A DNA stretch of 64,000 bases from Lodderomyces elongisporus (GCF_030384665.1 NC_083673.1:877501-941500); one strand, 5' to 3'. Shown: positions 30,000 through 41,720, counted from the first letter of the stretch. The notes: generated from the letters alone by a model not told the origin. Numbers and translations: made by a program.

Positions 30000-31209
30000 T
30001 GCAACACACCACTAGAATTGATAATAAACGGGAGCTTTACCGACGTGGATACCTTTTAATTTTTTTTTTGCAAAAAACGAAAAAAAAGTGAGTTAAAATA
30101 AAAGAATGTGAAAAATGAGATGATTTAGGGAATGTATGTGGTCTCGTAGATATATGTATATATGTATATATATATATCAACTTATATCGCAATTAGTTGA
30201 TACTGAAAAATTGAAATATTGAAAACACAGTTATGTTTGGTACATAATTTTGGTGATAGGTGGGGAGGGGGGAAGGAATTTCGCGGAGTACGAATTAATG
30301 CTGTGCTTGAGAGTGAGAAAGATAGCGCGCGCGCGTGTGTGTGTGTGCGTGTAGCGAAACGAAAATGGCAAATACTGGCGAGGTTGGGGGCGGGGGAGTG
30401 TAACAAAGACTATGAGGAGCACGAACCCAATAGTAAAAAATAAAACGTGGAGAGTAAATAGAGAAAGCAAAAGAAAGACTAATCCAATGTAAGTTTTCTT
30501 CCAATGTGTCTTTCCATATCATTCCAGATCAGACACTCTATATTTCAACAAGAGAATAGCTTTAGCTTAACATGTCTGCATTATTTCCACAATATTCAAA
30601 CTGCTTACACGTTTGTTCCCACTTCAGTCCCAAACCTACTTTTTTTCTTTTTTCCTCATTTTTTGGTTGAAAAATCAAATTTAATTTCTTTATATTTCTT
30701 CTCCCCAAATCATTTTATGAGTTGCAAATATTCCAAAAGTAAACTATATCTTATATCCCACCTCTTGCCAACCATTGAGTCGGACTCAACTAGTATATTA
30801 TCTCATTACACTAAGTTAATTTTAAGAAAAAGCTATTACATTCACACCGTTTGAAAAATTATGCTTGTTATATAACAAGGAGCTCTTTACCTTGATTGTA
30901 GTTACACACAGATATGTGTATATGAATATTATCATATACATATTTAAATATATATACATGTATGTAGTGTTCAGCACACGAGGGCAGACAAAAGTCGTGC
31001 AAACTTCACCAAATTGCATGACCTTCTTACAACAGCCCAAAACACCTCCTACACCTCCCACACCTCCTTCCTGCTCCTGCTCATGCTCATGCGCATGCTC
31101 CATCTTCGTCTTTTCCATATTTAATGATTAACAAGAGATAGGAGCCTTTTCTTTTTTTCTTCCATAGATAAGCATATATAACATCTACAATCTAAAGACA
31201 ACGACCAAG
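30000..31209. other. Divergent intergenic region
   Basis: 1.2 kb promoter space between the cyclodeaminase-like gene (-) and the 31210 gene (+). Holds TA repeats (30150-30178), a GCGCGC-GTGTGT run (30328-30352), G-rich patches (30262-30275, 30382-30395) and ACACCTCCT repeats (31041-31070). No credible gene seen. Confidence 0.65.
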
Positions 31210-32562
31210 ATGCTAACACGACAACCTACCAAGACCACTGTACCCATTTCGCTGTCTACTTTGAGATTCATAACTAGATATCTCTGGAGCGATGATAGAG
31301 CAAAAGTTACTCACCCACTGACACCGGGCAAGAACAAAAATAAAATCAAAAGCAAAAACACGAGACACGGTAGAGGTATACATCAACACGAGACTGAGTC
31401 ATTGGCAGCAGCTTTAAACTTACTTCACAGAAAAGATAACACAGATATGTCTATGACTACCTCCTCGGCCACAACCACAAGCACGACCATGGCCTTAGCC
31501 TCAAACTCAAACTCAATCAACCATGCTCAGTCTGTATACAAGCCATCGTTATTCAAAGCATTCACAAAAGGTTCTGCAGTTGAGCAATTTCAACAAAGAG
31601 CTACAAAGAAAGCACCATCAACACTAACAACATCACCAATAGCAGCCTTTGAAGGAAAGACGGACGTGCGACATCTTTTACGTGGCATCATTCTGACACT
31701 CGACTTTGTCTCTGGAGTCGGCGCAGAAATTGACGCAGCAAAATTGTTAAATGAGAAAGACCCCAAAAAATTGAGTTTATACATAAAGGAGATCCAGAGT
31801 GAAAAAGCATTGATTGACTTGCTTGAGTTGTTTATTCATCATGAACGTTTAAACTTGCGTGTACTTGGTGATATTGTATTAAACCCTCATTTGATAAATT
31901 TGTCAAAATTGCCCATTGATGTTACTCGTCCCGAGAATATCCCATTTTTAAAAGGGTTAAATGTGGTCAAGTTTAGGATTTTGATGCTTCGGAAATATCA
32001 ACTGCTAAAACAACCAGTTTCGATTTTGAATGATTTGAGGGTTCACATTGAAACATACTTGGCATTGATAAAGGAAAAGAAATTGCCTAGAAATTATGAA
32101 AGAACAGTTTGGAGATTTACATTACAGTACCTTAAACAATTTGACGAAACACATTACATTGAAAGTATAAACGATTGCAAGACAAGCTTTGCAATTTGGG
32201 AATCAACACCAATGCACCGACGTAAACTTGTCGCAGAGACTATTATGGGTAAACACAAAGATGAGTTGAACAAACTACAAACAGCGTTTTTGAGAATCGC
32301 TCGAGTATCAGATAGTCCACAACTATGCAAAATAGCTACGAAATACAAAATAGAATCATTGGAATTATCCGATAGAGGGTTGTGCTATGCATTTATCAAT
32401 GACCTTGAAAAGTTTTTGATCCAAGCAAAGGATGCAGATCTTGAATTCACAATGAAGGAGTTGAGCCAGGTAAGAGTTGATTATATAAACTCTGCAATAT
32501 CTTCCAAAACTGCACATGAAGAGTACTTAGTGCATCATTCTCCTGCATTGCATAAAGCATAG
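31210..32562 (+). CDS. Uncharacterised protein, probably mitochondrial
   Basis: 450 codons with an ATG start. I do not recognise the family. Residues 1-30 (MLTRQPTKTTVPISLSTLRF...) are rich in Arg, Thr and Ser and lack acidic residues, which suits a mitochondrial presequence. A Thr/Ser/Asn low-complexity stretch covers about 75-105. From about 150 to 440 the sequence is helical and well mixed (LLRGIILTLDFVSGVGAEID, LRVLGDIVLNPHLINLSKLP), like helical-repeat organelle RNA or translation factors of fungi, but no PPR motif is obvious. The gene is divergent from the cyclodeaminase-like gene. Rapidly evolving mitochondrial expression factors would look like this; that is inference. Confidence 0.7.
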   Translation: MLTRQPTKTTVPISLSTLRFITRYLWSDDRAKVTHPLTPGKNKNKIKSKNTRHGRGIHQHETESLAAALNLLHRKDNTDMSMTTSSATTTSTTMALASNSNSINHAQSVYKPSLFKAFTKGSAVEQFQQRATKKAPSTLTTSPIAAFEGKTDVRHLLRGIILTLDFVSGVGAEIDAAKLLNEKDPKKLSLYIKEIQSEKALIDLLELFIHHERLNLRVLGDIVLNPHLINLSKLPIDVTRPENIPFLKGLNVVKFRILMLRKYQLLKQPVSILNDLRVHIETYLALIKEKKLPRNYERTVWRFTLQYLKQFDETHYIESINDCKTSFAIWESTPMHRRKLVAETIMGKHKDELNKLQTAFLRIARVSDSPQLCKIATKYKIESLELSDRGLCYAFINDLEKFLIQAKDADLEFTMKELSQVRVDYINSAISSKTAHEEYLVHHSPALHKA

Positions 32563-33694
32563 TATATTATAGTAAGTTCGATAGATTAGAGTACCAAGGC
32601 AATGACATTATCAATACTAAAGCTCTTATTTTGAACAAAGTAAAAAGTTAAACGTAGGTTGGATCGAGAAGTAAAGAAATGAAATAAAAGTCGAGGGGGT
32701 GAGGGAGGGGGGGGGTAAAGGGCTGGAAGTTTGACTAATAAATTGAAACCAGGTAAACTTAGAATATTAAGTCGAGCTTAATTGGCTGTTATTCTTCACT
32801 TTCTTATCATCGAGCTATGCATAAGAACCATTGATTCAAAGTTGTACATTTCTTCCTTTTACCTCTACCTCGGGATATTTTAAATCCCTCTCGGATATTG
32901 ACTTACCCGATTTTTTTTTTTTTTTTGACGATACTCCTGAGAACCGTAGTAATGCAATTAAGAATTAAAATTTTGATCCTTCACTTTCTTTTTTCCCTTA
33001 GATTTCTGTCTTTGTTATAACACATATTCTAAATTAATGATTACTGTGGTGTTCAAAAGACTCCACCTCCTTTAGCCCCTTCCTCCCCTCCTCTTTTTTT
33101 TTTCTTCCTTAGCCTGTTTTTTATCCTTCAAAGAGTGGCTTTGTATTGTTCTGATAGTATACAAACGGCTCCAAAATTCCGTAACCACTGCCACTCCTTT
33201 TTGCTTCTTTTCTTTTTTTATTTCCTTTTTTTTTTCCTCTGTGTTTTTATTTGTGACACAAACAGCAAGCACATATACACAATAAGAGACACACAAAATC
33301 AGCAACTTATTTTATCAGTGATAGCAATGATGGAGAGTATTGAAATGTAAATATAAAGGAAGATGAGTGTGTAGTAGGGGGAAGAGAGAGAAAGAGAGAA
33401 AGAAATATATAGACACATACATAGTTACATACATACAGAATTACCACCGGTGTTTGCCATATCTTGAAACAATTTTACTTAGTGTTCCCCCATTCCATAT
33501 GGTTCTGTCCTCACAGAAAGCAGACTTGATCAATTTTTTTCTTTAAATAAATACAAAAGAAAGCCACATTCTTTTTATCCAACCTCATTACCAATTATTT
33601 TTTCGCTTTTCTTTCTTCTAACTATTCTTAATTTTTTGCATATATTCCTTTTTTTTTTCTCAAAGTCAAGCGCTTCAAATAGACGGTTTTGACA
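32563..33694. other. Intergenic region upstream of second MFS gene
   Basis: 1.1 kb without a gene. A G-rich run (GAGGGAGGGGGGGGG, 32701-32715), poly-T (32911-32927), and GA-rich GAGAGAAAGAGAG (33384-33400) are present. Confidence 0.65.
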
Positions 33695-35617
33695 ATGTCT
33701 TTGCAAGGCATTACAAATGAATCCACAGCAGAGATTGATCCATTGTTACCACTCAAACATTCGGACAATGATGAACAACAGCCATCCAGTCGCAATGACA
33801 GTTATAGATCTCGTGCCAATCAGCCACCCCTCAATGATTTAGAAGAAGCTGCTAATGATGTGTATGAAGCGATCGTTGAAAATGACGAAGAATATGATGA
33901 AGATGAGCACAATGAGGATGTCATATGGTTGCGGGAGCAACGACTTCTCAACAAGGCGACACATTGGTTCAAGAGACCTAGTGTGTTGATGATTGCATCA
34001 ATCACGTTTCTTTTGGCCTTTGCCTCTTCGAGTGCCGAGTCAACTAGACAACTAGTCACCTTGAAGCTTGCATGCAATGCCTTGGGCGCCGAGAGATGTA
34101 CTAGAGACTCCGCCCAAGTGCTCATGTCGGACTTGCAATTGGGATACAGCATTTCCGGAGCAATCATCACGCTTATCTCATCAGGAAAAATAGCTCCAAT
34201 GAGTGATATTTATGGAAGAAAAGTGTTTGTTGTTGCCTTGATTGCAAGTTTTCTCATTGGTAAAGCACTGAAGTTTTTGATTATGTACAATTTTGACAGC
34301 TTACAGTTTTACCCAATGATTGCGTGCGAAATAGCCACAAATTTGTGTGGTGGTATCATGTCCTTGATAGCGTTGAATAACTGCTATATTTCAGATGTGG
34401 TCGAACCACATCAAAGAATCTACTCATTGGGACTCAGTCTCGCTGCAATGTTTGTTGGATTGAGTGTTGGTCCTCTTGCCGGTAATGTTGTGATCTCGAT
34501 ATCTCAGAAATACTATGCAAACATTGATATTGCAAGTCAAGAGTTTATTCCTTTGAAGCTTGAGATTTTGTTGATTCTTGTAGATTTGTTGGTGGCGATT
34601 TTCATACTTCCCGAATCTAGATCGGAAAAGGCACGAAAGAAATCAAGATCGCTTTCGCAATCACTGAGCCGAGTCAGTTTGTCGAATATCAATACTGAGG
34701 CAGTTACTGTTGTTGAACCTAAATGGAACATGATGCTGGTTATGGATCAATTAAACTTTCTTAAGCCATTGAGGTTGCTCATTATTCCGAGAGAACTCGT
34801 TAATGCATCAAATATTAATACTATCAAACGCGATAGATTTGCCATTATTGTATTGGTCTCCATAGAATGTCTCATGTCCACGATGGCCATTTCGTTTGGC
34901 GAGATTATGATTCTATACGGTATTTACAGCTACAACTGGGATCAGAGTAACTTGGGCCAATTCCTCGCTGTTGCATGTGCAAGTAAAGCCGTGGTGTTGA
35001 TTGTACTATCACCGGTTATCAATCACAAAATCCTTCAACACGGTTTTGGATTCAGAGTCTTTAAAAAGAGAATCGATATGGTTGATTTTTCAATGCTATC
35101 GCTAGGATTAGTTTGCGAGATCTTGGGATTGATCGGTTATAGCTTGGCTCCCACTACAATGGTTTTTTTTGGATGTACCGTTATATGTGGATTTGGTTCC
35201 TTAATTGGACCTGCAATCAATTCGTCAATAGTCAAATTTTACCCAGAAGCAAAAATTGGCGAGCTATTTGGTGCAACTTCTTTACTTCGAAATTTGTTTG
35301 CATTAGTGACACCTATATTTTATCTTTCCGTATATAAATTCGCTTTGAGCAAATTGCATCGTCCAGGGATTGTCTTTATAGTTGCTGGTTCAATCTTGAC
35401 AATCGGGTTGATTATGCTCATCATAGTGAAACATATGCTTGGATTGAACTCAAAGACTGAGGCACCTCCATTGTCGCGAAGCAATTCAGTATCGAGTTTT
35501 GTGCTTGCGCCACCAAGCCCTCAGCAATTTCAAAATGCGCGTCAAAACAGTTTTGGAGATTTGCACAGAAAGAACAGTTTTGTTCAGAAAGAACGAACCG
35601 CATCAATAAAACAGTGA
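33695..35617 (+). CDS. Major facilitator superfamily protein with acidic N-terminal domain (possibly YCR023C-like)
   Basis: The open frame starts with TTG at 33689; the first ATG at 33695 gives 640 residues. The N-terminal 90 residues are hydrophilic and acidic (NDEEYDEDEHNEDV). About twelve spans follow. Motif A-like GKIAPMSDIYGRKVFVVAL lies after span 2. A long loop at about 300-375 contains a Ser/Arg tract (SRSLSQSLSRVSLS) that looks like a phosphorylation region. The extracytoplasmic loop after span 1 has paired Cys (LACNALGAERC). The layout recalls S. cerevisiae YCR023C, a vacuolar-membrane MFS protein of unknown substrate; this is a memory-based comparison. The Ser-rich C-terminal tail (from about residue 590) contains repeated SFxxxRKNSF-like sites. 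Confidence 0.8.
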   Translation: MSLQGITNESTAEIDPLLPLKHSDNDEQQPSSRNDSYRSRANQPPLNDLEEAANDVYEAIVENDEEYDEDEHNEDVIWLREQRLLNKATHWFKRPSVLMIASITFLLAFASSSAESTRQLVTLKLACNALGAERCTRDSAQVLMSDLQLGYSISGAIITLISSGKIAPMSDIYGRKVFVVALIASFLIGKALKFLIMYNFDSLQFYPMIACEIATNLCGGIMSLIALNNCYISDVVEPHQRIYSLGLSLAAMFVGLSVGPLAGNVVISISQKYYANIDIASQEFIPLKLEILLILVDLLVAIFILPESRSEKARKKSRSLSQSLSRVSLSNINTEAVTVVEPKWNMMLVMDQLNFLKPLRLLIIPRELVNASNINTIKRDRFAIIVLVSIECLMSTMAISFGEIMILYGIYSYNWDQSNLGQFLAVACASKAVVLIVLSPVINHKILQHGFGFRVFKKRIDMVDFSMLSLGLVCEILGLIGYSLAPTTMVFFGCTVICGFGSLIGPAINSSIVKFYPEAKIGELFGATSLLRNLFALVTPIFYLSVYKFALSKLHRPGIVFIVAGSILTIGLIMLIIVKHMLGLNSKTEAPPLSRSNSVSSFVLAPPSPQQFQNARQNSFGDLHRKNSFVQKERTASIKQ

Positions 35618-35756
35618 ATTGACTTCCTATCCAGCAACTTGTGAACCGAGTCAGCTAATTCACTGACCAAAAAAAAGGTAGTATATATAGACCACTACGT
35701 GTATTTATTTTGCTTCTTTCTCTTTTTTTTTTTTCCTTCGTTTTGTTTATTTAATT
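35618..35756. terminator. Convergent 3' region (MFS gene and mitochondrial carrier)
   Basis: 139 bp between convergent stop codons, with TAGTATATATAG (35680-35692), TATTTATTTTG and a poly-T run. Both transcripts must end within or across it. Confidence 0.35.
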
Positions 35757-36683
35757 TTAACCCATTAGACGCAAAGCCAATTCAACGCTTGCAAATGTAC
35801 CTGCACTACAAGGAACGGCTCTTAACAAACATGGCACAATACCACGCCAAAATCCAACGAAACCATGATTGGCCAAGATGTATTTTGCCGCCTTGATTGA
35901 GCTTCCACCAAATTTACTATTTACACCCCACCCATCACTTTGCACATTTGATTTTATCACATCAAGTGGGTATGAACTCAACCAAAGAGCATTACCTGCC
36001 AAAGCACCACTTGCCAATAGTTCGGGTGTGCTGATTTGATCTCTACTTTTGTAGCCATGGTAGTTGGTAATTTGTTTGATCAATGTCTCGTACGTCAAAA
36101 ACCAAACTCCATATGCTTGAAATTCACGAAGTAATGTAATGTCAAATCCACGATAAATACCTCTGAGGCCTTGCTTGGCAAATATGTCCTTGACAGTCGA
36201 GCTCATAGATATCAGCTTCCCACTCGACGATTGGCTAAGAATCCTCAATTGCTCTACCGGAGAAGTGACTGGAGAATTGACTACACCAGCCATTGCTCCT
36301 GCAATATATGTCTGTGGCCAAAGATCCAACTGTTTTTGACCAGTGTATTGCAAAATCTGTCTCTTTGTTTCGTGGAACCCGTAGAATTGTAGCGAAACGC
36401 ACACTCCAACACCAAATAATGGAGGTAACGTGCCCTTGTAAAACGCCAAAAGGCCCTCATTTTTCACGACATTTTTTATGACTTGAATTGAAGAGGTTGC
36501 CGACGTAGTTTGAAGTCGAATCTTGACGAGGTCTGCAGGTTGACCAATAAGTACCTGAGTTGCTCCACCGACAAATCCCGCAGCCACGTCTTTAAGCTTT
36601 CGGGAGAGGGAATTATCGACAATATTGGTGTTTTTGGACAAGTCAGATGTCTCGTATTCTGTAATCTCTGCTGGATCAGCCAT
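35757..36683 (-). CDS. Mitochondrial carrier of the YMC1/YMC2 group
   Basis: 308 codons with an ATG start, the normal carrier length. Three repeats with the carrier signature PX[DE]XX[KR] are visible: PADLVK in repeat 1, PVEQLR in repeat 2 and PLDVIK in repeat 3. Segments such as GLLAFYKGTLPPLFGVGVCVSLQFYGF and ALWLSSYPLDVIKSNVQSD align by eye with remembered Ymc1/Ymc2 (cut here into short quotes). Ymc1/Ymc2 are inner-membrane carriers linked to glutamate/glycine and oleate-dependent metabolism. Repeat 1 has Ala in place of the usual Phe (PADLVK versus PFDTTK) and repeat 2 lacks the usual basic RLQ end. A separate carrier subtype is therefore possible. Confidence 0.85.
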   Translation of the reverse strand: MADPAEITEYETSDLSKNTNIVDNSLSRKLKDVAAGFVGGATQVLIGQPADLVKIRLQTTSATSSIQVIKNVVKNEGLLAFYKGTLPPLFGVGVCVSLQFYGFHETKRQILQYTGQKQLDLWPQTYIAGAMAGVVNSPVTSPVEQLRILSQSSSGKLISMSSTVKDIFAKQGLRGIYRGFDITLLREFQAYGVWFLTYETLIKQITNYHGYKSRDQISTPELLASGALAGNALWLSSYPLDVIKSNVQSDGWGVNSKFGGSSIKAAKYILANHGFVGFWRGIVPCLLRAVPCSAGTFASVELALRLMG

Positions 36684-36929
36684 TGCTGTAGTACTGAATA
36701 GGTAAATGTTTCAATAAATCGAAAGGAAGGAAGTTAAAGACGAGCGTTTACAGAATGAAGAGAAAGAAAAGAAAAAACAAAAAACAAAAAACAAAAAACA
36801 AAAAACAAAATATTGGTACAAGCTGCAGTCTTCCCTGTTGGTAATGAATAATTTGCAATCACGTAGTGACTAAGCTAAGGATTAGCCATAGTCACGTGAA
36901 GATAGTTGCTGGCGTAATTTTATGTTCAC

Positions 36930-36965
<36 letters not shown>

Positions 36966-37330
36966 CTTTTATTGAAGAAGAATAATAAATATTAAAAAAA
37001 AAAGACAAAAATATAAAATGAAATGAAAGTGGATGGCATTGTTATTGTCGCGACATTATCGTTATATAAAGAAAGTTAATTTTTTTATGACACTGCCACG
37101 CTGCGTGTGGAGTAGAGTAGAGTAAAGTTAGGTGCCACGTAAAACAACTAAACAACAAAGCGAGAAAGTGCGAGAGAATGCGAGAGTGTGCGTCAATGTC
37201 TGAGAGAGAGAATTAGAAACACATACTGAAAAATTGATCAACAAATCAAGTAGTCGTCAACACTCTTTTAAATCTTATATTTACAATATCCAACTTTCTC
37301 CCTTCAATTAACATCAGAGCACAGTAGCAA
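36684..37330. other. Divergent promoter region, mitochondrial carrier / SEC24
   Basis: 647 bp. Contains ACAAAAA repeats (36775-36808), TCACGTGA at 36892-36899, a TA repeat (36937-36962), and AGAGTAGAGTA (37110-37125). No gene. Confidence 0.65.
36892..36899. promoter_or_regulatory. E-box TCACGTGA (Cbf1-type site)
   Basis: A perfect palindrome 209 bp upstream of the carrier start and 432 bp upstream of SEC24. Cbf1 consensus is RTCACRTG. A CACGTAGTGAC half-like site lies 30 bp away (36860-36870). Confidence 0.4.
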
Positions 37331-40225
37331 ATGTCTGGCAGAAGAAGGGCATACCCACAACCACAGTACTCGGCTGCTGCGCCAAGTGGTATTTCTAGTC
37401 CACCCGTGAGCCAATTCCAACAACAACAACAACAACCAGGTCAGCCAGGTCAACCTCAAGCGGGATTTCAAGGTGCATATGGAGCAGCAGCAGGAGTACC
37501 AGCTTACGGCGCAGATCAATTACTGGGCCAGTTTCAGCAAATGAGCGTTGGTAATGGTGCAGCTGTTGGCACGCCTCAGCAGCAGTTTCAACAGCCCCAA
37601 TACCCCCAGGCTCAATATCAGCAAACACAACAACAACAACAACAAGCACCTCAAGTTAACCCACAGCTTAGCTATGATCCATACCAACCTCAACCTCAAG
37701 CTGGTATCTACGGACAAGGCATGGGCGGTATTCCACCTGCTGTTGGAGTTGGTGCAGGTGCTCAGCCAGTTGCTTCTTACGGTGCATATGGACAAGCAAG
37801 TAATCTTGCAGGTGGTGTGCAATTGAATGCTTTATATACCACAGACTTGTCAAGAGACTTACCACCTCCTATTGCCGAATTGTCATATCAGCCGCCACCA
37901 ATTACTTTGGCCGACACCGCTACTATTATTCCAGGTTCCAAAACGGCTAATGCTTCATCTGACTATTTTAGGTCTACTTTGAATGTCGTGCCAAACAACT
38001 CTTCGCTATTGAAAAAATCAAAACTTCCTTTGGCATTGGTTGTGAAGCCATATAATGCTTTGAAAATCCCGGATGAAAATGTTCCAGTCACATGTGATAC
38101 TGTGATTAGTAGATGTCGTCGTTGTCGTGGTTACATCAATCCTTTCATTACTTTGGCTGAGAATGGAAGACGTTGGAGATGTAACTTTTGTAACTTGTTA
38201 AATGATATTCCTAGCGCATTCGAGTATGATGAAATCAGCGGACAAGTTAAGAACAAGTTTGACCGTGTTGAGCTCAACCACTCTGTTGTTGAATTTATTG
38301 CTCCAAAGGAGTATATGGCCAGGGCTCCTCAACCAATTGTTTATGTCTTTATCATTGATGTTTCAGTACATGCCGTTTCTAGTGGCTTAACAGGAACAAT
38401 CACTAGAACTATATTGGAGAGTTTGGACAGAATTCCAAATGAGAACAAGACAGCAAGGGTCGCATTTATTGGTGTTGACACGAACTTGCACTACTTTAGA
38501 TTTAATGAAGGCTTGGATGGTACCGAGATAATGGTTGTAGCTGATATTGATGAGCCATTCTTGCCATCTCCAGGAGGATTGTTGGTCAACTTGGACGAGA
38601 ACAGGGAAGCAATTGAGAAATTGCTCTATGATTTCCCTTCATTCTTTGAGTCCACCGCCAATCAAGGTTTTGCCTTGGGTCCAGCATTGAAGGCAGGCCA
38701 CAAGTTGATAAGCAACGTTGGTGGTAAGTTGGTATGTTTTGCTGCTACTTTGCCAAACATTGGTGAAGGCAAATTAAGTGTAAGAGACGAAGCAAGCGTT
38801 GCCGGTAAGCCCAAAGAGGCTAAGGCATTATTAACGCCTGCCGATAGTTTCTACAAGTCATTTGCTGTTAACTGTAATTCATCGCAAGTGACAGTAGACT
38901 TGTTCTTGACTTCAGCAGCTTACCAAGATGTTGCCACCTTGGCCAACTTGCCAAGATTCACTGCAGGCCAAACCCATTTTTACCCTGCTTGGACAAGCAA
39001 CAAGTACGAGGATGTCGCCAAATTGTCGAAGGAAGTGAGCGACCATTTATCTCAAGACATTGCCTTAGAAGCCGTGTTGAGAGTTAGAGGCTCAACTGGG
39101 TTCCGAATGTCATCATTCTATGGTAACTTTTTCAACAGATCCTCGGACTTGTGTTCATTCCCTACTTTCCCAAGAGATCAATCGTACCTCATTGAGATGT
39201 CAATCGAAGAAACGATCAATAAGCCAGTGGTATACTTCCAAGCAGCAGTCTTACACTCTACATCATTTGGTGAGAGAAGAATAAGAGTTATGAACTTGGC
39301 ATTGCCTACTTCGTCGAAGCTTGTCGATGTTTACGCATCTGCAGATCAATTAGCAATCACAAACTATTTCACACACAAGGCTATTGAAAAGGCATTATCT
39401 TCGTCACTTCCAGAGGCCAGAGAGTACCTTATTTCAAGAGTTGTTGATATTTTGAATATCTACAGGAAGGAGCTTGTTGCTGGCAATGTCTCTGGAGCCT
39501 CACCATTGCAAATCTCCACTAATTTGAGAATGTTGCCATTATTATTATTCTGTTTGACCAAGAACTTGGCATTCAGAAGCGATAGAGTTCCTTCAGACCA
39601 TAGAGCTGCAGCTTTAAACAATCTTGGATCATTGCCAATACCTCAATTGATAAAATCTATTTATCCGACCGTTTACTCCTTGCATAACATGCCTGATTCT
39701 TGTGGGTTGCCAGGTGTCAAGGAAGAAAGTGAAGAGGATGGAAACGATGATAATGACGAGCAAGGTGTAGAAGTCGACGTTGTGTTACCAGAGCCAATTA
39801 ATGACTCCAAGTCTTCGTGGGAGAACTACGGGTTGTACCTCATTGACAATGGTAGTGAATTGTTCCTCTGGGTATCGGGCAATGTTGTCCCTGGTTTAAT
39901 CCAAGACGTGTTTGGCACGGAGAACTTGTATGAGATCCCAACCGGTAAAACCGAATTGCCAGAATATTCAATCGAGGAAAGTGAATTTAACTACAGAGTG
40001 CGCCAAATTATCGGTAAAGTTAGGGAGCAGCCCGACTCTATTATTTGGAAGAACTTATATGTTGTTGTTGGCGCCTCTTCTAATGAACCTATTGAAATCT
40101 CGCAACAACGTGATCTTATGGCTTTGAGAATGTGGGCATCAAGCTGCTTGGTTGAGGACAAGACAGGTAGCGAGCCATCATATAGAGATTTCTTGACTTC
40201 GTTAAAGTCCAAGGTTTCACAGTAA
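37331..40225 (+). CDS. SEC24: COPII coat cargo-binding subunit Sec24
   Basis: 964 codons with an ATG start ([10 protein letters not shown]). Residues 1-170 are Pro/Gln/Gly-rich and disordered, as in Sec24. The zinc finger is [11 protein letters not shown]...WRCNFC at about 257-283. The trunk (Sec23/Sec24 vWA-like) follows with [15 protein letters not shown], then beta-sandwich, helical and C-terminal gelsolin-like domains ([20 protein letters not shown]). Sec24 with Sec23 forms the inner COPII coat at ER exit sites and selects cargo. An acidic insert ([15 protein letters not shown]) at about 800 is lineage-specific. S. cerevisiae has the ohnologues SEC24 (YIL109C) and SFB2 (YNL049C), so this is probably the single pre-duplication copy. 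Confidence 0.93.
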   Translation: MSGRRRAYPQPQYSAAAPSGISSPPVSQFQQQQQQPGQPGQPQAGFQGAYGAAAGVPAYGADQLLGQFQQMSVGNGAAVGTPQQQFQQPQYPQAQYQQTQQQQQQAPQVNPQLSYDPYQPQPQAGIYGQGMGGIPPAVGVGAGAQPVASYGAYGQASNLAGGVQLNALYTTDLSRDLPPPIAELSYQPPPITLADTATIIPGSKTANASSDYFRSTLNVVPNNSSLLKKSKLPLALVVKPYNALKIPDENVPVTCDTVISRCRRCRGYINPFITLAENGRRWRCNFCNLLNDIPSAFEYDEISGQVKNKFDRVELNHSVVEFIAPKEYMARAPQPIVYVFIIDVSVHAVSSGLTGTITRTILESLDRIPNENKTARVAFIGVDTNLHYFRFNEGLDGTEIMVVADIDEPFLPSPGGLLVNLDENREAIEKLLYDFPSFFESTANQGFALGPALKAGHKLISNVGGKLVCFAATLPNIGEGKLSVRDEASVAGKPKEAKALLTPADSFYKSFAVNCNSSQVTVDLFLTSAAYQDVATLANLPRFTAGQTHFYPAWTSNKYEDVAKLSKEVSDHLSQDIALEAVLRVRGSTGFRMSSFYGNFFNRSSDLCSFPTFPRDQSYLIEMSIEETINKPVVYFQAAVLHSTSFGERRIRVMNLALPTSSKLVDVYASADQLAITNYFTHKAIEKALSSSLPEAREYLISRVVDILNIYRKELVAGNVSGASPLQISTNLRMLPLLLFCLTKNLAFRSDRVPSDHRAAALNNLGSLPIPQLIKSIYPTVYSLHNMPDSCGLPGVKEESEEDGNDDNDEQGVEVDVVLPEPINDSKSSWENYGLYLIDNGSELFLWVSGNVVPGLIQDVFGTENLYEIPTGKTELPEYSIEESEFNYRVRQIIGKVREQPDSIIWKNLYVVVGASSNEPIEISQQRDLMALRMWASSCLVEDKTGSEPSYRDFLTSLKSKVSQ

Positions 40226-40481
40226 ATTTTAGCAAAACAGAAAGGTGTACAGTAATATAGTTATACAACAAATGATTCATATACACTATTTAAGATTTTA
40301 AAAGTTTGTCTGAAATTATCTGAGATTATTCTTTTGATTTTTGTGAATTTCTCTGTTCCAATTACTTTTCTTTATATGTTTTTCTTTATTTTTTATCTTT
40401 ATTTCCACTCTCAGCTTTTCAATTTACGCTGGTGTTGTATCATTCTACTTCCTCGTTAATTGAGCTTCTTTTGGTTATTCA
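40226..40481. terminator. Convergent 3' region of SEC24 and COG5
   Basis: 256 bp between convergent stop codons, T-rich on the + strand (TTTTCTTTATATG, TTTTTCTTTATTTTTTATC) with no gene. Confidence 0.35.
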
Positions 40482-41720
40482 TTATTGATAATCAATCATG
40501 GTCAAGGCATCTAAAAGCAAAGTCTTCTCCAACTCATTGGTAATCTTTTCTGCAACCGCGGTTTTCAAACCCTGACTATATACCTTCAAGTTCTTAGAAA
40601 TTGGCCCGCCTCTTGCCATTGTAGCTACTATATTTCTTTTAAATTGTTGAGCCAATCGCTGCCAGTAAATTTTAGAAAAAGCATCTACTTTGAATTCCAT
40701 TAGTATAATTTGGGTAATGGGCACTGTGTCATCATGAACATGAAACTTCCAGTTCCGCAACAAGTCTGTCAATTTATCAAAATAAGCCATTGCGCTTTCC
40801 CTGGTTTCCATCAAGATTGACGTAAAATTCCTAGGGGATTGCAATGCTTTGGATAGTTGACCAGTGCTAAGTGTCACTTGTTTTTGAATACTCGACTTGT
40901 CAAACACAATGAAAAACTCTTTTGAAGTTAAAATGTACAATGCTTGTAAAGAGTTGTATAACTTGGTATTCTTGATATGCAAACCAGTAACTTTACCCAA
41001 CTCTGTACCTATTGTGTTTGAACACTCCTGAATGAGTATTTGTCTCCTAGTGTCTGCTGTAGTTCGATAATCTCGTACGAGTTTTATACTCAAAGCGCTA
41101 GTGTCTTTCCCACTCTCCTTCGCCAGTTCTTCATATAAACTCTGCAATTGATTATGCAATCGACTTAGCTTTATGACATCTCCACTGTCACTCTGCACCC
41201 TACCCAGGCTCAGTAGCATTGATTGCACTTCTTCTAGTTGCTGTATTATTAAAATGAAAAAACCAACGCTCCGTAGCAACAGCACAGTAGTACACATTTT
41301 CTTCAATGCATTATTTAGCTTAACAGCTTTTTCATATGGCTCAATCACTTCATGTTTGATTTTCTCAAATGGTTTATTGATTTGCTTTAGAGCAGGGTTG
41401 ATCCGGTCCTGTGTGACTTTTCTATACTGTTCAATCTCAGAAAAATTCTTAATGAGAGAGTCGTAGTTTGACGATGAAATGGATTTCATTCGCTTCTCAA
41501 GTTCATTCAAATCATATTTAAGTTTCTTTAGAGGCGTAGCAAGATCAAGCTCTGGGTTTTCGGAACCGTTGGAGATGGAAAGAATGTCACCGGCGAATTT
41601 AACGGCGTTGAAATCAGACTCGAGGTAGGCTTCAAAATCTTCGAGTTCATTAGCAGTGGTAGTCAAATTAGCTGCATTGGCTGAGCTAGCACTAGTTGCA
41701 GAGTTGGTGGGGACAACCAT
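40482..41720 (-). CDS. COG5: Conserved oligomeric Golgi complex subunit 5
   Basis: The open frame reaches 41858 but starts there with TTG and has a Leu/Phe-rich stretch that looks untranslated. The first ATG at 41720 gives 412 residues (MVVPTNSATS); Sc Cog5 has 403. The N-terminal part DFEAYLESDFNAVKFAGDIL and the following coiled coil (LKKLKYDLNELEKRMKSI) are typical of COG5. The rest is helical. COG is an eight-subunit tether for retrograde intra-Golgi vesicles; Cog5 is in lobe B. In S. cerevisiae COG5 is YNL051W, next to YNL050C and close to SFB2 (YNL049C), matching its neighbours here. Confidence 0.9.
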   Translation of the reverse strand: MVVPTNSATSASSANAANLTTTANELEDFEAYLESDFNAVKFAGDILSISNGSENPELDLATPLKKLKYDLNELEKRMKSISSSNYDSLIKNFSEIEQYRKVTQDRINPALKQINKPFEKIKHEVIEPYEKAVKLNNALKKMCTTVLLLRSVGFFILIIQQLEEVQSMLLSLGRVQSDSGDVIKLSRLHNQLQSLYEELAKESGKDTSALSIKLVRDYRTTADTRRQILIQECSNTIGTELGKVTGLHIKNTKLYNSLQALYILTSKEFFIVFDKSSIQKQVTLSTGQLSKALQSPRNFTSILMETRESAMAYFDKLTDLLRNWKFHVHDDTVPITQIILMEFKVDAFSKIYWQRLAQQFKRNIVATMARGGPISKNLKVYSQGLKTAVAEKITNELEKTLLLDALTMIDYQ

